DNA of 64,000 bases, from NCBI GenBank assembly GCA_020634975.1, contig JACKAQ010000001.1, forward strand, positions 1,550,001-1,614,000, in the 5' to 3' direction. The notes beneath the pieces were generated by a model, which was given only the letters and a program-made list of their open reading frames with translations, did no database searches and had not been told where the DNA came from. The translations under genes and the position numbers were made by a program. This document shows, piece after piece, positions 1 through 7,886 of the stretch. Origin of the DNA: JACKAQ01 sp020634975 [NCBI: Calditrichia bacterium]. Its GTDB lineage: Bacteria > Calditrichota > Calditrichia > RBG-13-44-9. Each line of letters opens with the position of its first letter. The stretch's first letter is position 1.

Positions 1-594
1 ACCGGCGAACTCCCGTTCTTCGCCAATTTCGATGCTGGTGTTGGTTTCGACAATTGCCGGATCGGTGCTGGAAAAATAATTATTGAACCATCCGCCATCG
101 AAATCGCGTGTCAAAACGAAAATTTCGTAATAATTTTTTTGGGCCGGATCGTCGTTAAACTGAACCGAAAAATTGACACGCTGACCGCCAAACGGAATAC
201 TTTCGACAGTGTAGGTTATGCTGTCCAACGATACCGGGTCCGGTGCAACCGCCGTTGCGCTGACCGGATCGAATCCCGGTGCTGCAATCCGGAGTTCGTA
301 AGTTTTTCCAATTTCCACAATTTCGCTAGCGGAAACGTAAATACCCTGATCTGCGTGATTTAACGCTGTCAGCAATTGACCGTCACGCCAGATTTCCACT
401 GTGGCATTTTCCACCGGACCGGGAAATTCATTGCCCAAAATGCCCACGCTGCGGCTCACGCCGATCTGCCAGCGCTCGTTCGCTTCAAAAATGCCGTCCA
501 CTACCAATCGCGATTGGTGCTCCGGCAAATCGATCTGCACAATGGTTTCGCAACCGCTCAGCAGCAACGCCATCAGGCACAGAAATTTTTTCAT
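1..594 (-). CDS. DUF4249-type outer-membrane-associated lipoprotein (partial)
   Basis: The reading frame starts at 594 and runs off the left edge of the window, so only the first 198 codons are seen. It begins with MKKFLCLMALLLSGC, a lipoprotein signal peptide with a lipobox Cys at residue 15. It continues with beta-rich text (EIWRDGQLL, YELRIAAPGFDPVSA) typical of DUF4249 proteins, which are usually encoded beside TonB-dependent receptors in the FCB group. The receptor gene ends at 614, 20 bases upstream on the same strand, which fits this pairing and suggests one operon. The role is unknown; a receptor accessory protein or periplasmic partner is likely. The family call rests on sequence style and context. 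Confidence 0.75.
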   Translation of the reverse strand, partial: MKKFLCLMALLLSGCETIVQIDLPEHQSRLVVDGIFEANERWQIGVSRSVGILGNEFPGPVENATVEIWRDGQLLTALNHADQGIYVSASEIVEIGKTYELRIAAPGFDPVSATAVAPDPVSLDSITYTVESIPFGGQRVNFSVQFNDDPAQKNYYEIFVLTRDFDGGWFNNYFSSTDPAIVETNTSIEIGEEREFAG

Positions 595-613
595 ATTTTA
601 CCTTCCAAATTGC

Positions 614-2950
614 TCAAAATTTAAAACTGTAACTGATCGCCGGGATAATCGGGAACAGGCTGACCTGTTTCATCACCCGGTTGCCGTTGTCGTCCTCATC
701 CTGATAAATGAAAAAAGGATTTTTCCGGCTATACAAATTGTAAACGCTGAATGTGAAAATGCCGCCATCGCGGGTTTTGCCGCGAAAAAATCGCAAACTG
801 ACATCCAGCCGATGGTAATTGGCCATCCGGAAACCGTTGCGCGAACCGTAAATATTTTGCGTGCCGGTGTATCCCAAAAACGGGTTGTTGTATCCGGTCG
901 GGTTAAGCTGAATTTGCGCGATGGGCAGCGTGATTGCCGCACCGGTGCCAAACACAAAATTGGTTGAAAATTCCCATTTTTTCGAAATATCGTGTGCAAC
1001 AACGGCGGATAAATCATGCCGCCGGTCGTATCGATAGGGAAACGCTTTGCCATCGTTCAGCGAAGCAAACTGGCGATTGCTCCACGAGAGCGTGTAGCCC
1101 AGCCATCCGGTGGTGCGCCCGCGTTTTTTCTGCAGAAAAAATTCCGCGCCGTATGCCTCGCCTTCACCGGACTGAACCTTGTTTTGCCAATCGGTATCCA
1201 GCGCAAGGTAGTTGGCGCCCTCCCGGTATTCGATGAGGTCGTTCATTTTTTTGTAATAGATTTCGAAACTGAATTCGTATCGCCGGTCTGCCAGCGAACG
1301 GGCGATGCCAACCGCCGCCTGCCACGATTCCTGCGGTTTCACGCGATCGGTTGCGGGCACCCACAAATCTGTCGGCAAGCCGATGCCGGAGTTGGTGAGC
1401 AGATGGATATATTGATTCATACTCGCGAACGAGCTTTTCAGCGCGTATCCGCCGGGCAGGCGATAATTGAGCGAAACCCGGGGTTGCAGCGATGTGTGCG
1501 TGGTGTTTTTCACCTGAAATCCGGATGCGTGCACGCCGATATTTGCGGAAAAATCGTCGGATATTTTTACATCATCTTCAATATAAACAATAGCTTCCAG
1601 CGCGTTGACATCAGCGGATGGTTTCAGCAGCAGGTCAACAGGAGAATCGCTGTCCTCATTGTATTGATAAGCGCCGGGACTAAAATTGTGATGGGTAATT
1701 CCGGTGCCGAATCGGATGCTGTGCCGGGTATTCGGGATGTAATCGAAATCCACCCGGGCGCTCCAGTCGCGGATGCCGGAGAAGTAATTGGCCACATACG
1801 AGTCATCACCGCTGCGCTCTTTAGTCGTAATATCGAAGCGGTATTTGCTGAACGTGACAATCGTGTTGCTGAACAATTTTTTGCTGAACAGGTGATTCCA
1901 GCGAAAGGTTCCGGTCAAATTTCCCCAGCCGGTTTCCGCTGTAAAATCGGGTGTTTCGCTGTCGAAATCGTTATTTTCTTCGGCGTAAAATTGATCGTCG
2001 CCGCCGTAAAAACTCAAATAAATCCGGTCGTTATTCGAGAAAGCGTAGTTGGCTTTGGCGTTCACATCGTAAAAATAGTAGCCGCCGGTGCCTTCGTCCG
2101 TGTTCATAAACGGGCGCGCCAGAATATCGATGTAGGTTCGCCGCATGGAAACGATGAACGAGGAAACCCCTTTTTTGAGCGGTCCTTCCAGCGTTAACCG
2201 CGATGCCACCACGCCTATCGCACCGGTTGCCTCAAATTTCTGGTTGTTGCCCTCTTTCATGTTGATTTCCAAAACGGACGACAATCGCCCGCCAAATCGC
2301 GCCGGAAAACCGCCTTTGGTGAGGTTCACATTTTTGATGGCATCGGCGTTGAACACCGAAAAAAATCCGAACAGGTGCGATGCGTTGTAAACCGGTGCGC
2401 CGTCCAGCATGATCAGGTTTTGATCGGGTCCGCCGCCGCGAACGTAAATACCGCTGGCACCTTCGCTGCCGGATTGAACACCGGGCAGCAGTTGCAACGC
2501 TTTGAGAATATCGGTTTCGCCGAGCAGTGCCGGCATCGAGCGGATTTGGGCAACGGATACATCAATGCGGCTCATCTGCGTCTGGTTTTCGATCAACTCG
2601 ATGGCATCCGCGACCACCTGAATGGTATCGCCGGCAACCGGCGACGGGCGCAGATTGATGTTTAATGCCACATCATCTGTCAATTTCAGCCGGAAAAATT
2701 CATTTTGATAGCCGATGTATGCCACTGCCAGCAAAACGGAATCCGCCGGAAGCGTGAGGCTGAAAAAACCGTAGCTGTTGGTGGTGGTGCCTTCCTGCAA
2801 GGTTGGTTCGAACACATTAGCGCCGATCAGCCGCTCGCCGGAAGTGGCGTCCTGCACAAATCCGCTGATGGTATATTTTGTCCGGGTTTGTCCGGAAAGC
2901 GTTACGAAAATGCCGGTGAAAACTAAAATTGCGAGAAAAACAGTGCGCAT
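614..2950 (-). CDS. TonB-dependent outer-membrane receptor with carboxypeptidase-like regulatory domain
   Basis: This 778-residue protein has a signal peptide (cleaved near LSGQ, residue 20) and then a carboxypeptidase-D-like regulatory domain at about 27-110 (SGFVQDATSGERLIGANVF). A TonB plug follows at about 120-230 with LPGVQSGSEGASGIYVRGG and QNLIMLDGAPVYN, then a long beta-barrel ending in YSFKF. This is the architecture of FCB-group receptors that import large or scarce substrates with TonB energy. The substrate cannot be read from the sequence. The gene is followed 20 bases later by the DUF4249 lipoprotein and lies divergent to tonB-exbB-exbD, which could energise it. The stop is at 614 and the ATG at 2950. 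Confidence 0.9.
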   Translation of the reverse strand: MRTVFLAILVFTGIFVTLSGQTRTKYTISGFVQDATSGERLIGANVFEPTLQEGTTTNSYGFFSLTLPADSVLLAVAYIGYQNEFFRLKLTDDVALNINLRPSPVAGDTIQVVADAIELIENQTQMSRIDVSVAQIRSMPALLGETDILKALQLLPGVQSGSEGASGIYVRGGGPDQNLIMLDGAPVYNASHLFGFFSVFNADAIKNVNLTKGGFPARFGGRLSSVLEINMKEGNNQKFEATGAIGVVASRLTLEGPLKKGVSSFIVSMRRTYIDILARPFMNTDEGTGGYYFYDVNAKANYAFSNNDRIYLSFYGGDDQFYAEENNDFDSETPDFTAETGWGNLTGTFRWNHLFSKKLFSNTIVTFSKYRFDITTKERSGDDSYVANYFSGIRDWSARVDFDYIPNTRHSIRFGTGITHHNFSPGAYQYNEDSDSPVDLLLKPSADVNALEAIVYIEDDVKISDDFSANIGVHASGFQVKNTTHTSLQPRVSLNYRLPGGYALKSSFASMNQYIHLLTNSGIGLPTDLWVPATDRVKPQESWQAAVGIARSLADRRYEFSFEIYYKKMNDLIEYREGANYLALDTDWQNKVQSGEGEAYGAEFFLQKKRGRTTGWLGYTLSWSNRQFASLNDGKAFPYRYDRRHDLSAVVAHDISKKWEFSTNFVFGTGAAITLPIAQIQLNPTGYNNPFLGYTGTQNIYGSRNGFRMANYHRLDVSLRFFRGKTRDGGIFTFSVYNLYSRKNPFFIYQDEDDNGNRVMKQVSLFPIIPAISYSFKF

Positions 2951-3309
2951 ACAGTATTCTTCTTTTAGTTGATGATCAGAAAGTTAAGGACAATCGGACA
3001 AGCTGTCTATGGGAAAATTGGCGGCTAATTTAAAAATGCATCGCTAATCTAACGTCTGTCGGATGGTTTAGTTTGCAGAATTTTCAGTATTTGAAAATTT
3101 TTTGGCATCGGTGAAATAATCGGGAAATCCGGTTGTCCAATATATGCTGCAGCAGTTTACATTTGCCCGAAATTACTTTGATAAGTATGGGGCATCTGCT
3201 AAATTAAGTTTCTAAAATCGTTCATTTTTGTGATGAACTGTTTCGGTATTCATGCGTAAGATGTTGTGTTGACAATATGCCAATAAATAATTATTCGATA
3301 GAAATTAAG
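2951..3309. promoter_or_regulatory. Divergent intergenic region between receptor and tonB genes
   Basis: This stretch of about 360 bases separates the receptor (minus strand) from the tonB gene (plus strand), so it should hold promoters for both. The only clear structure is a perfect AT-rich inverted repeat, AATTTTCA at 3079-3086 and TGAAAATT at 3092-3099, followed by a T run. It could be an operator or a weak terminator. No good -35/-10 pair was recognised. Confidence 0.35.
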
Positions 3310-4299
3310 ATGAACAACCAGCCGAACAGAAAACCCCTTTATTTTGCACTGATATTTTCGCTGCTGGTGCATGTGGTGTTTTTCTGGCTGTTGTTCTCCC
3401 AAAATTTGCTGGCGTACATCCTTCGCAAACCGGAGGTTTTACCGGAAACCGCGCCCATTGTGCTGGAGTTGGAACAACCGCAGCAGCCGGAACAACCCGT
3501 TCAACAACCACCGCAACTGGAAGAAGAACAAGCCGCAGCAGAGGAGCAGCAACAGCTCCCGGAAAAATATTTCCGGCTGGAAGAAAATCCCAACGCCAAC
3601 GAGCAAACACCGGAAGACGCGGATATTCTCGCGGCTCAATCCTCTGTTTCGGCTTCGCCAAAGGAATTAGATGTGCAAAACGAAGCCATCAAACCGCCGG
3701 TAGAGAATCCCGAACCAACCATAAAAGAGCTGGAAAACAAAGAAGATCAGTCGGCAATTCCCGACAAAGGGTTAACATTCGAAGAGAAAAACGGCGACGT
3801 TATTTATTACCAAAGCCGCGAATTTGCCCGGCACCTGCTCACCAACGAACCGGAGCAGCAAAAGGAAACCCAGATCGATCTCAGCCAATCGTCCTCCAAA
3901 GATGTGCCGCCGGAGTTGAAGGATTTCAAAGGGGACCTGATTGGCGACGTTGCTTTGAGCACTTACGAATGGCCGTGGGCACCGTGGGTGCTGCAACTCA
4001 AATATGCTTTTTACCAACATCTGTTTGTGCCGCGCGCCTACAGCATGGGATTGATTGAGGGATACACCGAAGTGTATCTCAAAATCCGGCGCGATGGCAC
4101 TTTGGCGGAACACCGGCTCATCCAAACCGCCGGACACAACACGTTAAAGGAAAGCACATTGAATGCGTTTCTCTCCTCCGCACCGTGGAAAGCGTTGCCG
4201 GAAGAATTTCCCGATGAATTTCTGGAACTGCGGGTACGAGTTATTTATCCCAATTTAAAAGATTTTTTTGCCAGACAACGACAGGCGCAATCGCAGTAG
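3310..4299 (+). CDS. TonB-like energy transducer
   Basis: The ATG at 3310 is preferred over the one at 3277, because it puts a short basic stretch (MNNQPNRK) directly before the single N-terminal membrane segment (about residues 10-30, ALIFSLLVHVVFFWLLF). After it comes a Pro/Gln/Glu-rich periplasmic linker (about 40-140). The C-terminal domain (about 240-325) carries EVYLKIRRDGTLAEHRLIQTAG and VRVIYPN, as in TonB C-terminal domains. TonB passes proton-motive energy to outer-membrane receptors. It is followed by exbB and exbD, completing the complex. The linker is acidic rather than the Pro-Lys type of E. coli TonB, which is common in this superphylum. Confidence 0.8.
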   Translation: MNNQPNRKPLYFALIFSLLVHVVFFWLLFSQNLLAYILRKPEVLPETAPIVLELEQPQQPEQPVQQPPQLEEEQAAAEEQQQLPEKYFRLEENPNANEQTPEDADILAAQSSVSASPKELDVQNEAIKPPVENPEPTIKELENKEDQSAIPDKGLTFEEKNGDVIYYQSREFARHLLTNEPEQQKETQIDLSQSSSKDVPPELKDFKGDLIGDVALSTYEWPWAPWVLQLKYAFYQHLFVPRAYSMGLIEGYTEVYLKIRRDGTLAEHRLIQTAGHNTLKESTLNAFLSSAPWKALPEEFPDEFLELRVRVIYPNLKDFFARQRQAQSQ

Positions 4300-4338
4300 C
4301 GAATAACAAAAATGTTCATGTTGAATTGATGAGGTATT

Positions 4339-4983
4339 ATGCTCGAACTCTTTCAAAAAGGCGGAATTATGATGTATCCGCTGTTGCTGGCTTCTGTGGC
4401 GGCACTGGCGGTTTTTTTAGAGCGATTGTGGAGCCTGCAACGCAAAAAAGTGCTAATCCCCGAGGTGGTGGCAGTGCTGGAACAAATCAAGGATGAAAAA
4501 GATTTTCCGCTGGCGCGATCCGTTTGCCAAAAAGCTGGCGGGCCGTTTCCGCAAATCGTTATTTCATGTTTGAACAATTCGGACCTGCCGACCGATGAAC
4601 TGCGGCTGACCATCGAAGACGAAGGCCGCCAACAGGTACGCTCACTAAAACGTGGGATGACCGTGCTGGAAACTGTCGCCGGTGTGGCACCGCTACTCGG
4701 TTTGCTGGGCACAGTTTTGGGGATGATCAGTGTATTCGACGTTATCGAGGAATTGGGCGTTGGGCAGGCGAAAGCGCTTTCCGGCGGTATTTCGGAAGCG
4801 TTGATAACCACCGCAGTGGGGTTGTTTGTGGGTATTCCCGCACTGATCGCTTACAATTATGTCACATCGCGATCGGATAATCTGATACTGGATATCGAAA
4901 AATATACCCTGCTGTTGCTCAATAAAATTATCCGGTTAAAAACACCGGCCGCCGATCCGGTCGAAATCAGCCTGAAATCGTAA
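4339..4983 (+). CDS. exbB: ExbB/TolQ/MotA-family proton channel
   Basis: The product has 214 residues, the usual ExbB length. It has an N-terminal membrane segment (about 9-28, GGIMMYPLLLASVAALAVF), a cytoplasmic loop, and two further membrane segments (about 110-135 and 150-175) with the conserved GVAPLLGLLGTVLGMI and GLFVGIPALIAYN motifs. With ExbD it forms the proton-driven stator that energises TonB. It lies 39 bases after the tonB-like gene and 4 bases before exbD. GAGG at about 4330 supports the ATG. ExbB and TolQ cannot be told apart by sequence alone; the adjacent TonB-like gene favours ExbB. Confidence 0.88.
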   Translation: MLELFQKGGIMMYPLLLASVAALAVFLERLWSLQRKKVLIPEVVAVLEQIKDEKDFPLARSVCQKAGGPFPQIVISCLNNSDLPTDELRLTIEDEGRQQVRSLKRGMTVLETVAGVAPLLGLLGTVLGMISVFDVIEELGVGQAKALSGGISEALITTAVGLFVGIPALIAYNYVTSRSDNLILDIEKYTLLLLNKIIRLKTPAADPVEISLKS

Positions 4984-4987
4984 GCCC

Positions 4988-5389
4988 ATGAAATTACTCA
5001 ACAAAAAGCCGGCAAAAGCAATTCTGAACATCACCCCGTTGATCGACGTGTTGTTTATTTTAATCATATTTTTTGTGGTGTCGTCCACATTTTTGGAGCA
5101 GCCGGGCATCAAGCTGGAATTGCCCAAAGCCCAAAGCGGCGATACGCAGCGGGTGGAACGCGCCGTTTTGTATATTTCCGCAGCCTCCGAATTATTTTTG
5201 AACGATGACCCGGCAACACTGGAAAATCTCTCCGGAAAATTAAGCGCGATGATGCAAAATCGTGCCGAAAAAAGCCTGATCATCAGCGCGGACAAAGGCG
5301 TCCATCACGGATTGGTTGTGCAAGTGATGGATATCGCGCGAAGCAGCAGCGTGCAAAAACTGGTGATTTCCACAGAACGGAAAGAATAA
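4988..5389 (+). CDS. exbD: ExbD/TolR-family biopolymer transport protein
   Basis: The 133-residue product has one membrane segment (about 16-38) that begins with the conserved LNITPLIDVLFILIIFFVV. The Asp in it is the proton-carrying residue of the family. A small periplasmic domain follows (about 45-130, LIISADKGVHHGLVVQVMDIAR). It starts 4 bases after exbB and acts with it. This is the last gene of the tonB-exbB-exbD module; holB starts 28 bases later and may be co-transcribed. Confidence 0.88.
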   Translation: MKLLNKKPAKAILNITPLIDVLFILIIFFVVSSTFLEQPGIKLELPKAQSGDTQRVERAVLYISAASELFLNDDPATLENLSGKLSAMMQNRAEKSLIISADKGVHHGLVVQVMDIARSSSVQKLVISTERKE

Positions 5390-5417
5390 ACCAAAACGAA
5401 TTAATTACCGAAAAAAC

Positions 5418-6521
5418 ATGCTATTTGACGAATCACTCGGGCATCCCGAAAATCAGCAAAAATTGATGAACGCCTGGCAAGCCAACCGCATACCGCATGC
5501 GCTGTTATTGCACGGACCGGAAGGCTGCGGAAAGGAAGCATTTGCCATTGGCATTGCCCAGTTGCTAAACGCGGCGGATGAAAACGGCGTTATCGACCGG
5601 GAATCGAGCGTATTCCGGAAAATTGCACAATTTCAGCATCCGGATGTTCAATTTATTTTCCCGACACCGGCGCAATCCAACGCCAAACCGGAAGAATTGC
5701 AAGCCGCGCTGCAGGAGAAAGCCAAAAATCCCTATCGCCGGGTGACGTTTACCGGCAAAAATACGTTTATCGGTATTGATACGATTCGCGAGTTGAAAAA
5801 AGAAGCCGGATATCGCCTGTACGAAGGGCAAAAAAAAGTGTTTATCATTGCCGAGGCAGAGGAACTCCGCCCGGAAGCCGCCAACGCGTTGCTGAAATTA
5901 TTGGAGGAGCCGCCCCAAAATCTGAAATTGATTTTGGTGACGGCAAATTTGCACAAGCTGCTGCCAACCATCAAATCGCGCTGCCAAATGCTGCGGTTTT
6001 CGCCGATGGGCGAATCGCAGATTGCCGCGATTGTCCGGCGATTTGTGCCCAAAGTGGATGAGCGTGATCTGGCTGCAATCATCCGTTTGTCGGGTTTTAA
6101 CCTGAAACGCACTTTCGAATTTCTCGATAAAAATGCGCTTCAAAACCGCGATCTGGCGATCGATTTTCTGCGAAAAGCGATTCTTATCCACAAATCGCAG
6201 GAATTAATGGCGCTGGTGGAACCGCTCACCGCCAAAAAAGATCGCGACGATGCGCGGCAAATGCTCTGGTTTCTGCTGCTGTGGTTTCAGGATATTTTGC
6301 ACATCAACAAAGGTGTAAAAAACGACCGGGAAATCCGCAATGTGGACAAAGCCGACACGTTACGAAAATTCATCGCTTTCACACCAACCGCAGAAATCGA
6401 CGGCATCGTTCGCGAAGTTGAGGCAACTATTCGCGAATTGGATGACCCGCGAAACCTGAATCCGCTGTTGCTGCTCACCCATCTCGCCATCCGTTTAAAT
6501 CCGTTACTCAAAAAAGCCTAA
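5418..6521 (+). CDS. holB: DNA polymerase III delta' subunit
   Basis: The 367-residue product begins MLFDESLGHPENQQKLMNAW and has a Walker A motif GPEGCGKE at residues 33-40. An LLEEPP motif (ALLKLLEEPPQN) and an SRC motif (TIKSRCQML) follow, as in clamp-loader subunits of the AAA+ family. Delta' is part of the clamp loader that opens the sliding clamp in replication. Following genes are ricT and metG, an order often seen for holB. The zinc-binding Cys cluster found in many DnaX and delta' proteins is not evident, so a DnaX-like paralogue is the alternative. Confidence 0.88.
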   Translation: MLFDESLGHPENQQKLMNAWQANRIPHALLLHGPEGCGKEAFAIGIAQLLNAADENGVIDRESSVFRKIAQFQHPDVQFIFPTPAQSNAKPEELQAALQEKAKNPYRRVTFTGKNTFIGIDTIRELKKEAGYRLYEGQKKVFIIAEAEELRPEAANALLKLLEEPPQNLKLILVTANLHKLLPTIKSRCQMLRFSPMGESQIAAIVRRFVPKVDERDLAAIIRLSGFNLKRTFEFLDKNALQNRDLAIDFLRKAILIHKSQELMALVEPLTAKKDRDDARQMLWFLLLWFQDILHINKGVKNDREIRNVDKADTLRKFIAFTPTAEIDGIVREVEATIRELDDPRNLNPLLLLTHLAIRLNPLLKKA

Positions 6522-6709
6522 CGCCTCTGAATTGAAAATTAGAGTTGCTTTACTTCAAAATTTATGCTAAATACCTTTTAAAAAGTGTTCGATAAAATGA
6601 ACACGACGATAAGGTTTGAAGGGGCTCAGGTTTTCGTTTTTTTTAATCAACAGATGAAGTAAGCTGTTCTGCCAAATAGAGGTGTTTGGCTGAACGGTTT
6701 GTTTTAATT

Positions 6710-6730
6710 ATCCCGTTTTTTTGACGGGAT
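6710..6730 (+). promoter_or_regulatory. Small hairpin just upstream of ricT
   Basis: ATCCCGT at 6710-6716 and ACGGGAT at 6724-6730 form a perfect 7-bp stem with a T-rich loop, 23 bases before the ricT start. It could be a weak terminator for holB (an A/T-rich tail follows) or a leader structure on the ricT message. The holB-ricT gap (6522-6752) shows nothing else. Confidence 0.4.
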
Positions 6731-6752
6731 AAAAATAAATTGGGGGTTTAAC

Positions 6753-7598
6753 ATGTCATCGTTTAACTGCTCACCGGTTAATGTAGAAAATGGACAAGCA
6801 ATAAAACTTCTCGAAGTTGCGTTCAAAGCCGGGAGGATTGGCATATTTATTAACAGCGATAATCTGCCTGTTCAGGCGGAAGAATTTGTCGTTGTTGAGG
6901 CGGATAAAGGGATAGATATCGGCAAAGTGATCATGAAAGGTGCAACCTACGGGGAGCACACACTGGATGATCAGGCAAAAAAGATTGTGCGGGTTGCCAC
7001 AGAAGAAGATTTGCTGAAGTTTAATAAAAACAGAGAGTTGGAAGACGAAGCTGTTCGTGATTGTAAAGAAAAAATTATCGAACACCGGCTTTCCATGAAT
7101 CTGGTAGATGCAGAATATCAGCTGGATCACAGCAAACTCACGTTCTATTTTACTGCGGAACAACGGGTCGATTTCCGCAAGTTGGTTCGGGATCTGGCGA
7201 GCCAGTATCGCACCCGAATTGAATTGCGTCAGATTGGTGTTCGCGATGCGGCACGTCATGTCGGCGGTTATGGCTCGTGTGGTTGCCAGCTTTGCTGCAC
7301 GCTGTTTTTACGAAAATTCGAGAATATCACCACGCAATATATCAAAGATCAGCTTATTCCGATGAGCCCCTCGCGACTCACCGGTATTTGCGGTCGATTG
7401 AAATGCTGCCTGGCATACGAACGGGATTTCTATCTTGAAGAGTTGGAAAAATATCCTACTGTCGGCGAAAAAATTAGCACGCCATCCGGAGCCGGCATTG
7501 TTGAAAAAGTTGATATTTTCAACAGTGTGATTTATTTTCGCAACGAAGAAAATGATATTATTCGAATGAACGTAGGTGATTTGATCGAGAGTCACTGA
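6753..7598 (+). CDS. ricT: PSP1-domain protein RicT (YaaT-like)
   Basis: This 281-residue protein matches the PSP1/YaaT family. The Cys-rich core lies at about residues 170-220, with CGCQLCC followed by SRLTGICGRLKCCLAYE. In Bacillus, RicT forms a complex with RicA and RicF that carries iron-sulphur clusters and affects RNase Y-dependent mRNA maturation. The role here is inferred from the family. A GGGGG ribosome binding site at 6742-6746 supports the ATG. The gene sits between holB and metG, a neighbourhood conserved in several phyla, and a strong terminator follows. Confidence 0.88.
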   Translation: MSSFNCSPVNVENGQAIKLLEVAFKAGRIGIFINSDNLPVQAEEFVVVEADKGIDIGKVIMKGATYGEHTLDDQAKKIVRVATEEDLLKFNKNRELEDEAVRDCKEKIIEHRLSMNLVDAEYQLDHSKLTFYFTAEQRVDFRKLVRDLASQYRTRIELRQIGVRDAARHVGGYGSCGCQLCCTLFLRKFENITTQYIKDQLIPMSPSRLTGICGRLKCCLAYERDFYLEELEKYPTVGEKISTPSGAGIVEKVDIFNSVIYFRNEENDIIRMNVGDLIESH

Positions 7599-7622
7599 CC
7601 TTTAACTTCATTTTGATAAAGA

Positions 7623-7684
7623 AAATCGAAACCTGATAAGTCAAGTGATTCCAACAACTTGACCCGGGTTTCGATTTGTTTTTT
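7623..7684 (+). terminator. Rho-independent terminator after ricT
   Basis: A two-part hairpin: an outer stem AAATCGAAACC (7623-7633) with GGTTTCGATTT (7667-7677), and an inner stem GTCAAGT (7640-7646) with ACTTGAC (7657-7663). GTTTTTT follows. It closes the tonB/exbBD-holB-ricT run. The rest of the gap up to metG (7685-7886) is A/T-rich and probably holds the metG promoter, but no clear -35/-10 pair is seen. Confidence 0.85.
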
Positions 7685-7886
7685 AAGTGATGTTCAAATG
7701 CTTAACAAATTTTTTACAAAACCTCAATTTGAACTGCGTTTTACAGTTTTGTTAAATTGGGAAACACGCATTTTTTGCAAAAAGGGTTTAAAAAATTCCG
7801 GCATAACGCTAAATTACAACTTCAAAATTAACAATTGAATACAGCAACAACTGAACCTGTTTTTCTTCGGGGAGGCGATTTTTAAA

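Noticed and set aside
1016-2197. 393-codon plus-strand open frame
   Set aside because: Antisense to the well-supported TonB-dependent receptor; its sequence has no signal or domain.
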